Origin: Erigeron canadensis | Lineage: Eukaryota > Streptophyta > Magnoliopsida > Asterales > Asteraceae | Direction: 5' to 3' | Length of the DNA stretch: 64,000 bases | NCBI RefSeq assembly: GCF_010389155.1 | Contig: NC_057761.1 | Location: 12,216,501-12,280,500 of the forward strand | Shown: positions 10,446-21,783 of the stretch, one piece after another | How the letters are laid out: every line of letters begins with the position of its first letter | How positions within the stretch are numbered: the stretch's first letter is position 1 | The notes under the pieces: model-generated | The model's database searches: none | The model's input: the letters and a program-made list of their open reading frames with translations, nothing else | What the model was told of the DNA's origin: nothing | Made by a program: the position numbers and the translations under genes

Positions 10446-11854
10446 TTAAAGATAAAGAGTCGTTTGATTTAGCTTTATCTAACTTGACAACTCATATTAC
10501 GTCTTTAGCCAACAAAAACAAGAAGTTGAAAAATAGTATTTCATTTTCTAAAAGTGAATAACTCTTTGAAGAACATTCGAAATTACTTTTTGATTATAAT
10601 ACTATTAAACAAGATTTTCAAACCTACAAAGATCAAATGTTGGTTAAAGAGTGTGAGTTGAATGCATCTCCTAATTCTAAGTTATTACATAAATGTCACA
10701 ATCTTGAAAAGACCATTCATGATCTTGAAAAAGCCAATCAAGATCTTGAAATTCAAAAGACCAATGATTGGCTTCGGGCCAATGCAAGACAAATGGATGT
10801 TGATATTCTTAACAAGGAACTTTTAGAATCCAAACCTAACAATATTGAACTTGAACGAAAGATTTTTGATTTAAATCATACTTGTTTTTTGAAAGGCGTT
10901 GAGATTGAAACTCTTCAAAACCAAATAGAGGAATTTAAAAAGAATATACTTTTCTGTCAAGAGAAGTTATATAAAGTCGAACAAAACCCTCTTTTGGATT
11001 TTACCGTCTATTTCAACAAGTCAAAGATTGACAGATCGGAACTTCTTCATGGGTTGGGATTTGAGAATATCTCTCCATTACAAAAAGCCAAAAAACAAAT
11101 CGAACCCTTGTATGATGAAAGATTTCTTCGTCTTGGTATGGTACAACAGTTTATTCGTCCACTGGATGACGATTTTGAGACTGATGAAGTTGAGAAATTA
11201 CCACAAAATGATTTTTTGGTTAACTATGATGTTATTAATGCTTCAAATAACTCGAAAGAATCTTCAATTTTCAAATTGGAAGAAATAGCATCAAATTTTC
11301 AAAATCAAGAGTCAGTTGGTAATTCACCTAAACCTACTAAAATGTATGTTCCATCTACTATTTTGGAAAAACAAATAGAAGGTTTGCAACAAACGGTCAA
11401 ATCTCAACAAAATGAAATTGAAAAACTGAAGTCTCAAAGTTTGAATTCGGAGGATAAATTAGTTGTTGTGGATACTAAGAAAGTTTGTATGGATGCTTCT
11501 ACTCAAACTGACCTAAGTGCTTTAGTAGACCATTCCACTCAGACTATTTGTGTTTCATCTACTGTTTCCTCCACCCAAACCTTGACTGATTCTCTTGAGA
11601 GTTCATGTCAAAATGTTGCTACTGTTATAGCTGATGATTATGTGCAATCTGATTTATCTTATGACGAACTTGCGCATAGTTTAGTTTTGATATGGTAATA
11701 CTTTAGGTTTTTCACTTGTGAGTCTCCTGAAGAGTTAGTTGTTCACCCTAAGCTTAGTGCTAGTATAGGTGTTGATACTTCTACTTTAATTTCTTGTGAA
11801 ACCAAAAAAGTGTCAGTTCAAGTTGATTTTATTCCTGAGATTACCCATAGTGTT
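10446..11854 (+). pseudogene. Coiled-coil linker of the B gag-pol polyprotein
   Basis: The first 190 bp keep the polyprotein similarity but have stops. From 10637 to 11698 one frame of 353 codons is open. Heptad-rich segments (LEKTIHDLEKANQDLE, ILEKQIEGLQQTVKSQQNE) predict coiled coils. The motif PLLDFTVYFNKSKIDRSELL is shared with C (31958-33532). Repeated STQT words follow. This is the long linker between the Gag knuckle and protease. Its role is not known; coiled coils near Gag are reported in SIRE-type elements. The frame is lost shortly before the antisense insert at 11855. Confidence 0.75.
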
Positions 11855-12312
11855 AGAGAGAGAAAGAGAGACAATCTGATTTGTTGTATGTGTTAAAATG
11901 GATCAAAGGCTTATTGGGGTGTTGTTATGATTTCTAATGTATTGAGGGTATTTATACTCTAATATTACAAATATCCTTATTGTCATATCTAACCCCTCAA
12001 CTTTAGAAATCATTTCACCATGTCTAAACAACAATTAAGTCCACTAACTTAAATTACAATTTATCATTATTTTTGGATTTCTAACATTCTCTCCCTTAGT
12101 GATATATTGTAATGAATGAAGTACGTGTTAATTTGTCTTGTAGGAATTAAGTTGATGAGCCCAATGGTGAAGACAATTGGTGTGATGAAACAAGTCTTCA
12201 AAGCTTTCTCTTTGTCTCTGGAGAACTTGAATCAATCTTGGTGTTGGACTTCAGAGAGACGATCTGATTTGTTGTATGTGTTAAAATGGATCAAAGGCTT
12301 ATTGGGGTGTTG
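11855..12312 (-). mobile_element. Antisense copy of B-family LTR and 3' end inside the B coding region
   Basis: On the minus strand this piece reads: a 57-bp LTR fragment (12312-12253), about 150 bp of 3' region matching 23735-23880, a PPT-like TAAGGGAGAGAA, then the first ~230 bp of an LTR from TGTTAGAAATCC (12086) to about 11855. It keeps the 26 bp that B's own 3' LTR lost. The coding similarity of the polyprotein stops at one side and resumes on the other. The same 57 bp of LTR occur at both ends (11870-11932 and 12253-12312). Confidence 0.85.
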
Positions 12313-13275
12313 ATTCTGAAACTGAGAAAAAGATTGAATCTACCAAAATCAAAGTTGAATCAAAAGAGGAATCTCCAAAATCGTTTTCCAAAGCTACAAC
12401 TTCATATTATTCAAAGAAATGGGTTATTTCCAAACTCGTCAAGACTGAACCAAAAACTGTCACCAAACCAAGAAACAATAAGTTAAAAACAAAGTGTCCT
12501 ACCTCTGAAAAGCATGTCAAAACCAAACAAGTTGAGACCATTCCCAAAATCAAATACAACAAAGAGAAACTTCAGGAAATCATCTCAAATGTTTCTTCAT
12601 CTAACTCTCAATCTAGTTCATTACCTAAAGTATCTAAATCTATCTCAGTTTTGCTAACTAGGGATGCTTCAAATGGTGCAACTAGGTATAGGGATAGATA
12701 TGGCTGGTTTTCTCATGATAAACCTAAGAAACAAGAAGTTTCTGCACTCTCAAAAGAGACTAAAAAGATAAAAGTTCTTCAAAATTCTCGTTCTAATCTT
12801 CTTAGTACCTAAGATCACTAAAGTTAAGAAAAAGAAGAAAAGGCAAAGGAGAAAACCAAGTAATAAGAAGAAGTTTGTTTCTGATGATTCGAACAATTTA
12901 TCTTTTAAGTCATCTTTGAAAACAAATGTTAATAATGCCAAGGCAATGCCTTGCGATGGTGTAAACAATGTTAATTCTCGCTCTTATTTGTATGGTTTGA
13001 ATGGTGGTAGACATGTTACTTTTGATTCATGTGTTAATATTCGTTTGTTTGATCCAAATGTGCTTGTTGATAATGTACTTGTTAATAAGTATGTTGATTC
13101 AAAAGCATGTTTGTATGCATATCCTAACTTATATACCCTGCCTGTTTTAACTAACCACAAAGGACCCGTCTTCAAGTGGGTACCTAAAGTCGGTTACATT
13201 TCTTTGATTGCAGGAAATAACCATCTGTGTTTGGATACTCGATTCCGGGTGTTCAAAACACATGACTGGCAATAA
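12313..13275 (+). pseudogene. B polyprotein segment between linker and protease
   Basis: The coding similarity to C (32660-33532) resumes here, spread over two frames with stops. Recognisable pieces are SSLPKVSKS, TRYRDRYGWFSHDKPKK and, in the frame 12916-13275, HVTFDS, DSKACLYAYP and TNHKGPVFKWVPKVG. The last is the typical lead-in to the copia protease. The frame overlaps the pol frame by 68 bp (13208-13275). Confidence 0.7.
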
Positions 13276-15890
13276 AGCATTGCTCAAGAACTTTATCGAA
13301 CGATTCATGGGAACTGTTCGGTTTGGTAACAACAATTTCGCTCCTATCTTAGGCTATGGCGACATTGAACGCAACGGAATTGTCATTAAGAAAGTTCACT
13401 ATGTTGAAGGATTAAGTCATAATTTGTTCAGTGTTGGACAATTCTGTGACAACAATCTTCAAGTTCTTTTTCGACAATCTCTTTGCAAAGTTCAAACTCT
13501 AGATGGAATTGACATTTTGTGTGGCGACCGCGATGATAACCTCTTTACCGTCAATCTTGATGATAACCAACCAACCGATAATATTTGTCTTATTTCAAAG
13601 GCTACTTCAAAGAATTCTTGGTTGTGGCATAGAAGACTTTCTCACCTAAATTTTCCTACCATCAATACTTTAGTCAATAAACATCTTGTTGAAGGCTTGC
13701 CAAACTATAAGTATGTAAGTGAGCATGTATGTCCTTCTTGTGTCGTTGGGATAATAAAACGAGCTTCTCATAAACAGAAGAAATCTCCAAATTCTTTAGA
13801 ACCTCTTCATTTGCTTCACATGGATCTTTGTGGACCAATGAAAGTTCAAAGCCGAAATGGGAAGAGATACATTTTGGTTATCATTGATGATTATTCAAGA
13901 TATACTTGGGTCAAGTTTCTTGCCTCGAAAGATGAAACAACTCAAAATTTGATCGATTTCATCACTTCTACTCAAGTAAATCTTCAACTTCCAGTTCGTT
14001 ACATCCGTTCGGATAACGGAACTCAGTTCAAAAATGCCGTGTTTGATGAATTTTGTAAATCTAAAGGCATTACTCACCAATTATCTACGGTTCGTACCCC
14101 ACAACAAAAAGGTGTCATTGAAAGGAGAAATCGAACGCTTGTGGAAGCTGCAAGAACCATGCTAGCTTATTCTAAGTTACCTTCCAACAGGTGGGCTGAA
14201 GCTGTTGACACTGCTTGTCACACTCAGATTCGGTCCATTGTTAATCAGCGTTTTGAGAAGACTCCCTATGAGGTTGTTAACAAACAGAAACCCAACATCA
14301 ACTATTTTCATATCTTTGGGTGTGTTTGTTATACTCTGAATGATCGGGAGAATCTTGGAAAGTTCGAGAACAAAGGTGATGAAGGTTACTTTGTTGGTTA
14401 TTCCAAGACATCAATTGCTTATCGAATCTACAATCGCCGAACAAATACGATTCAAGAAACAATGAATGTTTGGTTTGATGAGATGTCGGACATGATTTTC
14501 AAGCAAGAAAGTTTGCTACCAACAAGTTATGGTCCAAGTGATTCAAGTACTTCATCAAGGACTTCTACTTTAGCATCCAAATTCAAGAAGTTTCCAGCTC
14601 CAACGTGTGATGAGTTAGACATTCTGTTTGAAGAATTCTACAATTCAAAACCGATTATTGATGAGGAACCTCAAGTCATCATTAAACCAATTCCAAATCA
14701 TGATCTAGTTCCTGACAATCTTCATGAATCATCATCAAGTTCTGCTAAACAAGTTGCTACTTCTTCAAGTAGTAGTTCTTCATCCTCTTCCAATGATTCT
14801 TCTTCTCAATCTTCTCCTGATAATTCCTCTCCAGTGAATGTTCAAGAACAACCTACTCAATTTACTTAGACTACCAATCCGATAAACACTCCAAATGTAT
14901 ATGTGCCTCTTGACTTCGATCATCCATCTTACGAGGAAGCTGTTCTACCAAGCTATGATTCCATCTCTCAGCAAAACTCTGGTTTTAATGATGATGATGT
15001 TGATGTCAATCAACAAGATCCTCTTCCTCATGATCGCAAATGGTCACATATGCGAAAAGATCATCCTGTTGATAAGGTTATTGGAGATCCACAAGCCGGA
15101 GTAACTACTCGTACTTCAGTAAATGAGTGTCTTGTTGCACTTTCTGTTAGCAACATTGAACCCAAAACTGTTTCTGAAGCTCTTCGAGATCCAGAATGGG
15201 TCAAAGCTATGCAAAACGAACTCGCTCAGTTTGAGAAACTGAAAGTATGGAGATTAGTTCCTAACCCAAGGAAAAATGAACCTATTGGTACAAACTGAAT
15301 TTTCAAGAACAAGAAGGATGAGAATGGAGTGGTAGTGAGGAACAAAGCAAGATTAGTTGCAAAGGGTTATTGCCAACAACCTGGTGTTGATTTCGACGAA
15401 ACTTTTGCTCCAGTTGCAAGAATAGAAGCCATTCGGATCTTCTTAGCTTATGCTGCATTCAGAAACTTCACTGTGTTTCAAATGGATGTGAAGACAGCTT
15501 TCTTGAATGGTGATCTCAAAGAAGAAGTTTACGTTGAACAACCAGAAGGTTTTGTTGATCACAAAAGACCGAATCATGTCTACAGGTTAGACAAGGCTCT
15601 CTACAATCTTAAGCAAGCACCCCGAGCATGGTATGATTCCTTATCTACTTTCTTGATTAGAGGTGGCTTTACCAAAGGCACAATTGACCCTACCCTATTC
15701 ATTTGCAAACAAGGTAAGCATGTTCTTCTTGTCCAAATATATGTTGATGACATTATCTTTGGGTCAACAAGTCAAACATTTTGTCGAAACTTTTCATCTC
15801 TAATGGTTAATCATTTTGAAATGAGCATGATTGGCGAAATGAACTACTTTTTGGGTCTTCAAATCAAACAACTACCAAATGGTATTTTTG
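13208..15890 (+). pseudogene. Pol of element B (protease, integrase, RT), truncated before RNase H
   Basis: One frame covers the whole region, with nonsense codons at 14867-14869 (TAG) and 15296-15298 (TGA in place of Trp). The protease active site is LDSGCSKHMTG. The GAG-pre-integrase zinc site has HRRLSH...CPSC. Integrase keeps its acid triad (HMDLCGP, RSDNGTQF, VIERRNR). RT keeps [23 protein letters not shown] and the catalytic YVDDIIFGS. The frame runs into the LTR of element I at 15891. RNase H does not resume on the other side of I, so it was deleted. Order PR-INT-RT is diagnostic of Ty1/copia. Confidence 0.92.
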
Positions 15891-16480
15891 TGAGTCCCTC
15901 GATAGCTACAGATCGCTCTCGAGATCGTCTATGATTATGTCGTGAGTGCGGAATCCTCACGAGATAACTAGTTTGATTAGTAAACGGTTATATCGCTAAT
16001 TATCAAGTAAATAATCAGCTGTATGATGCTATATTCGTTTCTATAAGGTATAGAATGAACTTAGATGTCTGGAGTACGTGTGTATCGAATTATTCTTATA
16101 TTAGGGTATTCATTCGTATATATATGTTTCAGCTCGAACTGGGCTTGCTGGGCTTTCTTCTTACGAACTTAGCTGCCCAGCCCATGTAATACTTAACGAA
16201 GATATACCTTATCTTCGTTAGATGTAATACTTGGTTATATTCCTAAGTGTTTCATCTTATGGAATCCTAACACATATTATGTTTGTACTTGTATATCACA
16301 CAACAAACATCATACATAACACATATATATAACACCAAAACATGTAATCGATCATTACCAAAACATAAAGTCCATAATCTATCAATTACATATATAGATA
16401 CGACATAAATTAACATAATATCTTAATCTAAACGACATATCAAATCTAAGTTGTTGTTGTCACATCAACGTGCATCAACA
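15891..16480 (-). repeat. 3' LTR of element I (590 bp)
   Basis: On the minus strand it starts TGTTGATGCACG and ends GGGACTCA. It carries an inverted word pair AACGAAGATA...TATCTTCGTTA (16194-16221), the same word that is arrayed upstream of ORF2. Confidence 0.85.
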
Positions 16481-16492
16481 AACTCCCCCTTG
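16481..16492 (-). promoter_or_regulatory. Polypurine tract of element I
   Basis: On the minus strand, TCAAGGGGGAGTT lies directly before the LTR. Confidence 0.88.
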
Positions 16493-16530
16493 ACAGCAGC
16501 ACCTTCGATTTCTTAGTCTTCAAAATCTGA

Positions 16531-17640
16531 TCATTCATCAAACAACAATCTTTTGCTATTTGCGTGAATATCTTCATGTAAGCAGAGTTGAAGTATCTTA
16601 CGATATCTACTTTCTTCATGCTTCCAAAATGGCAAGAACGAACACTCTGTATCGTATAACTTTCTCATATCATTTCTTGAGAAGTTCACCAGCTGCATCG
16701 GATCATAAACTCTTCTCAACAAAATCTTCTTTGTTGAATCTGCATACATCTTGGCTTCACCAGAATTTCGATCAATTTCCCAATTATCCATCTTGTCCAA
16801 GACATCTTGTGCCCATTTCTTGGCAGGGACCTTGATCATGCACTTAATATCATGTTGAACATACTCAACTGTTTTATCTCTTCGATCTTGGCTCAATCTT
16901 AAACTGTGGTTTATCAGAATCTTTCATGTTCTTCCTCAACCAGAAATCATTCCTGAGATTCTTACCAACAATATCAGCTAAGCCATCATCGTTTGGATTG
17001 ATAATCCAGTTATTTCCAAGCTCATGTAAATCTTCTTCACACAAACTCCTGAAATGTCTCTCACACCATGCTAAGTACTGACAACCTTCTGGTCTTTTAA
17101 GCACAAACAGCTTCAGTTCATCATCATAAAACCAACTCCAGATGATTGTCTTGTACTTTGCAGCATCTTTGTCTGAGATATGAGTCCAAAACAAATTTGG
17201 TTTCCACGTTTACCTATGTACTATCCAATCATTAACTTTTTTCTCGGGAACACATCGATCAACAATATGTAATGAATCATCATCTCTGAGAGGAACTGGA
17301 AAATCATTTGGATTGAATGGTCTTGTCACATTAATCTCATAGTCAGATGGAATCGATACATCACCATTCTTAGCATACACAATAAAATGTAGAACTTGAG
17401 TTTGGCTGCTGAATGGAACTTGAAGCATTCTTTCTCGAACATCTGATCTCTTCTGATCCAACACTCTATTCTCTTCAATCAACGGATCTTCAGGAATTGA
17501 GTCCCATACTTCATCAAACCCATAAGGCTACTTGAATATGTCTAGATTTGGTTCAGGAACAAATTCGCCTTCCTCGAGCTCATCACCATCAAAGAATAAA
17601 TCTGTATAATCTGGATCATCTATTTAAATTTACACAAAAT
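16531..17640 (-). pseudogene. ORF2 of element I, C-terminal block
   Basis: Three adjacent reading frames (17482-17210, 17194-16874, 16896-16531) together give a protein colinear with D's ORF2. Shared blocks are WSWFYDDELKLFVLKRPEGC, VPAKKWAQ, LRRVYDPMQLVNFSRNDM and a terminal ICL-like helix with HEDIHANSKRLL. A stop near 17210 and a frameshift near 16890 break it. The stop codon at 16531 lies about 40 bp from the PPT. The conserved DP and VNxSxxD motifs suggest a folded domain. I recognise it only from unnamed composite-family retroelement proteins; its function is unknown. Confidence 0.72.
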
Positions 17641-17798
17641 GAACACCAGAATAGAAATAATAATCATGACAATTATAATAAAGATGAAATGTACTTGTAT
17701 TGAAATAAGATATATTACATTTTCATTACACAAATGTCATAAATTATTACACACAATCAATTATACATTCTATCTAAAAATCTTTATCATAATCAAAA

Positions 17799-19600
17799 TT
17801 AGAAACCTGAATCACGAGGAGCACCAGAAGGACCAGCACCAGAACCAGAAGCACCTTGCTGAGAAGTATCACCTCCTGTCTCCCCCTTGATCTCTGGACC
17901 CTTCCCTCTATCTTCAATTGGGCGAGAAACATTCCTATTACCAGCATTATCAGCATCATCATCGTCATTCTGACGTCTTGGTTGAAGCGCTGACAATCTG
18001 CAGACCTCTTCAGGAACTTCTCCCCCTTGATTCTTGACCCAGTTGATCAAAAAGGTTAAAGCGGCGCGAGTATCAGTGAGATCAGACTCCAAAGTGTGAA
18101 CTCTGGTCTCCAAAAGATCAACACGACAACCAAGCGACGAATCGGAAGGAAGTCGGTAAGATAAGGAAGGAGCCACCAGAGGACGTAACACTGGTGCTTG
18201 TGAAACAACAGGAACAACAGCAGTAGTTGATCTTGGAGGATCAGGCATTGCTACAAAAGAAGCTTCAACAACACATCGACGCTTAATTCTGGTATATTGA
18301 AGTTCAACACTCCCTTGCCTCTTCACCGGACTAACCGAACTTGCTCTGTTTATCGGATCTTCCATATCCGCAAAAATCTCACGTAATTCAGAATCATGCT
18401 GAGCTGCAACGTCTGGATCTATCTCAGCAGCAGGAATGGAGTTAGCGGAATCTGAAATTGCTGGAACAGCATGACAAGTCTTGCTTCGACGTTCTCTATG
18501 GAACGCAACGCCCTCTTGATCAAACGACTGATGCGAATGATCACTTTCAGAAGCAACCGCGACATCATGAATCATCTTAGTTCGACGTTCAGCAGCAACA
18601 CAATCATCTGTATCTGTCGCAATTGTAGCAGCAGAACCGTCGGAACTATCAACATCATCTCCATCATTTCCAACATCCGAACCAGCAGACTCATCCCCGG
18701 AGTCATCATCAGAACCATCAACAGAATCATCCGAACTTTCAGAATCATCAGACTCAGAATCTTCATCAACATCATCCACAAACATATCGTTCTCAAGACG
18801 AGATCGATAGTTTGGATTAATCAGATGACCAAAAAGTGGTGGATCATGGAGACCAGCCACATTACTCGTATTGGCTTCAAGATCAGCAAAAAGACGCGAA
18901 GGCCAAGCATGAAGAACGTAGCGAGGACCTTGGTCATATTCTAGGTCAAGACAAAAATGTCTAACTATAGCCATCACAAAGCGAGGATACAAAAGAAATC
19001 GCTTTCTCCCCCTAGCATTAATCTGATCAATAAATTCTTGATAAAAGTATCGGGAGAAAGGATAAGGTCGATTATATACCAAAGCAACCATCTGCGATGC
19101 AATCTGTGCAGATAGTTGATCAAATCCAGCCTTGCGATTGCTCAAACAGACGAGCAATGCTATGCAAGATAACGCCATCGTCCTTGAAAACCACTTTTGT
19201 CAAACGGAAGTTTGACCTGTCCAACAAATCCCATTCTCTGAAAGCAGCGAAGAAGAAGTGCGAACTCGTAAGTCATCTCAACGTCTTCCTCTTCTTCTAC
19301 GTCTGGTTCTGCTCCTAGATGTAAAATAGTGCGGAGCGATTCAGCATTGAAATCAAAAGTTGTGCCTTCAACAGTAGCACGTACAAAACTCTGCCCTTCA
19401 ACCATGACTTCCTGAGCAGTGGACCAGAAAGAATCAATATACTACCTAACCAGTCTTGGCGAATCACAAAAAGCAAAAGATAATCGCGAGCGAGCAATGT
19501 AGTTGAACATTTCATGAAAATGCTCACAATTGTGCTGATCGGGATCTAGATTCAGTGCAAGATTATGCTTTTTCACAAACTGACGAGGAGCGAGAGCCAT
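17799..19600 (-). pseudogene. ORF2 of element I, N-terminal and central part
   Basis: A start at 19600 (MALAPRQFVKKHN) leads, after one stop near 19440 and a frameshift near 19180, into a 459-codon frame ending at 17799. Conserved N-terminal blocks are ESLRTILHLG, GFVGQVKLPF, GRWRYLA, then LSNRKAGFDQL and RFLLYPRFVMAIVRHF. The last block is also in G (MMYPRLVMMIINA) and F (VPFIRFLSLIF). An acidic Ser/Asp tract (about residues 130-200 of the long frame), a basic IKRRC cluster, a short coiled coil (LLETRVHTLESDL) and a Gly/Ser-rich tail follow. It has no catalytic motif I know. Its place, downstream of pol, is that of Sirevirus env-like ORFs, but no membrane segment is evident. Confidence 0.75.
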
Positions 19601-20520
19601 TGCTGCAAAACCAATCACAATTTCAAAACAAATGTAAATAATCACGATAAATGGATTGCAGAATTGGAAAAAAAAACTAATGTGAAAAGCCCTAATCCAG
19701 AATTGCACAAAGTAAAACTGAACGAAAATAAGCCATAAATTCGTTAAGTATACAGAACGAAGATAAAATCTAAATTCGTAAGCAATGACCAAACGAAAAT
19801 AGATTTTAAGTTCGTAAGAACTAAACTTAAATTTTGACCTAACGAAGTTTAAGTTCGTAAAGTCTAAACTGTACATGCAAGTTCGTAAGTTATAACTTAT
19901 CTTCTAAGTTCGTAACTTATAAACGAAGTCTAAGTTCGTTTGAATAAAACTAAGGGTGTTAAACTTTGCTAAGTTCGTGCCTTATCAACTAAGGTCTAAG
20001 TGCGTAAGGCATCATCTAAAATTAACTTCGTTTCTACCCAAGTTAAATTCATTCAGTTTAAGATCTAAGTCCATGTTCACACATCTAAATTCGTTTGGAA
20101 CTAAAATCTAAATTCATTTGCACAAATCTAACTTCGTTTGAGTAAACCAGATGAATGATTACAAGAATTTATAAAGATAATCAAAACGAATCAAATCGAA
20201 GATACATGGAAAACCTAAATCGTTTTCGCGAAAGAAAATACATCAAACACTTACTTAGATCACAATTGGTTCAACGAATCAAGAAAATGAATTAAAGTGA
20301 GAGAAAAGAAAAGAGTTTTGGGTTTTAGGGTTTTGCTTGAAAATAAAAGTAATTTTCGTTTGATGAAGCAACAACGAAGAAAAACCCGTTTATATAGTGA
20401 AATAACAATGGGCCAACAATGGGTCGGGCTAAACTTCACAAACGAAGTTAGCAAAACGAAGATAAACTTCGTTTGAACAAAAACAGTTTCGAACGAAGAT
20501 AATAGATATCTTCGTAAGAA
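19601..20520 (-). repeat. TTCGT/ACGAA word array upstream of I ORF2
   Basis: Non-coding DNA with about 14 TTCGT and 10 ACGAA words. Many occur as AAGTTCGTAAG or AACGAAGTCTAAGTTCG, which are self-complementary pairs. The densest part is 19737-20140, and it ends with AACTTCGTTTG and ATCTTCGTAAG (20466-20518). The same word occurs in the I LTR. Ordinary AT-rich DNA would have few such CpG words. Confidence 0.8.
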
Positions 20521-21540
20521 CAAGTCAAAATCATAAAAATATTCCAGATTTCAGCAAGTGTCTGAAATTTTTTTCAGATTTTCATTACAAGCAATCTTCC
20601 AAAACACGACCCTTTATCACAATCTGTACATAGCAAAAACTCGTTAGAAAGCAACCTGTTCATGCCTTGTACTAAAAACGTACTTATCACCCAAATTCAT
20701 AATCATAATGTAAGTAGATAACCGAACATTATAAACTTGAATGAAAAACACATGGTTTAAACACTATCCATAAACAAAACTGAAAATAATCAATTTAAAT
20801 ATGAACCTCATTACCAATAACGATCATGAACCGAGAACTTCCTTTGATCATAGATATGCATGATGGCAAACCATCTTGAAACACTTAAGTCCCATACTAG
20901 ATGCCGTCTACAAAACTAACAAACAATGAACAATCCAACAAAAATTCACTGAAGAACTTAGTAAAGTTTCCAAAAGGATGTCATGAATTACAGCATGAAA
21001 TTCAAAAGAAACTAATATCAAATTTGATTATTTTCATTAAATACATGAATCATAAATAAATAACTATTCCAAAAACAAATTCATGTACTCATCCTTCACA
21101 TTCTCAAATCTGCATCACAAATATTATCACTACACACCAATGATCTTATTGTCATGATATCATCCGTGTGAATAACAATGTATAAACAGAAATCAGCACT
21201 CCAACTTTATCTTCCTAACCTGAACACTGCACACTTACCACAGAACTCATCAACGCATTGAAAACAAAACAGTATAATGTAGAAAATTCAAGTTACAATC
21301 ACACTCAATCAGGGTTAACAAATATGAAATAACTAAAAATCTAACAAAAGATCAAGGGAAGTCATTTCTTGTCAAACCCTAAAATGTCACCAAACAAATT
21401 TAAACTTAAACAAATTAATGTCCATATTAGAAAATCTTCTTTGTAAACAAACCACACAACCTCATTAAAAATTCACATGAAGGAATTCAGCAAAACATAT
21501 ACTCAGAATTTGAATAGGGTCTCTCGTGCAATAAGAACTT
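20521..21540 (-). other. AT-rich spacer of element I, no gene seen
   Basis: About 1 kb of AT-rich sequence without coding similarity, repeats or sites that I can name. It corresponds in position to the longer spacer of G (26600-29690). Confidence 0.5.
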
Positions 21541-21783
21541 ATAAAAATACTATTTTGACTCAATAAAAAGAAAAATAACACAGAATAAAAATTACAGAAT
21601 AATAAACTAATCTAAATTCTAATTAACTTGACTTTATACATTATTCACATTAAGCATGATTACTGCTGATTAGATCAGGTTAGCATGTTACATAAGCCTG
21701 CGGGTGAGAAATAGTTCTCTTATTATACGTTATGAACCGTGGCCCAACAGCGATTACCGGTATGTTTGTCCTCTTAAACACTC
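21541..21783 (-). repeat. Conserved Y-type block, copy in element I
   Basis: On the minus strand it reads GAGTGTTTAAGAGGACAAA...CGCAGGCTTATG...TTCTTATTGCACGAGAG. The same ordered blocks occur at 29690-30398 (minus) and 62262-62670 (plus). It is cut at 21783 by the junction to B. No reading frame is conserved between the copies. Confidence 0.75.

Larger units (their letters stand above)
15891..21783 (-). mobile_element. 3' half of LTR retrotransposon I (minus strand)
   Basis: The left end is a clean LTR end (15891) inside B's RT. Reading the minus strand from the right: a Y-type conserved block, an AT-rich spacer, a TTCGT-word array, ORF2, PPT and LTR. The right end at 21783 is not an LTR but a direct junction to B's 3' region, about 240 bp downstream of where pol would end (compare C near 37177). 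The 5' half of I and about 1 kb of B are missing. The flanks do not match, so a later deletion removed them. Confidence 0.8.

Noticed and set aside
18471..18944. 157-codon plus-strand ORF opposite the I ORF2
   Set aside because: It is the antisense of the acidic Ser/Asp tract; low-complexity shadow of ORF2.
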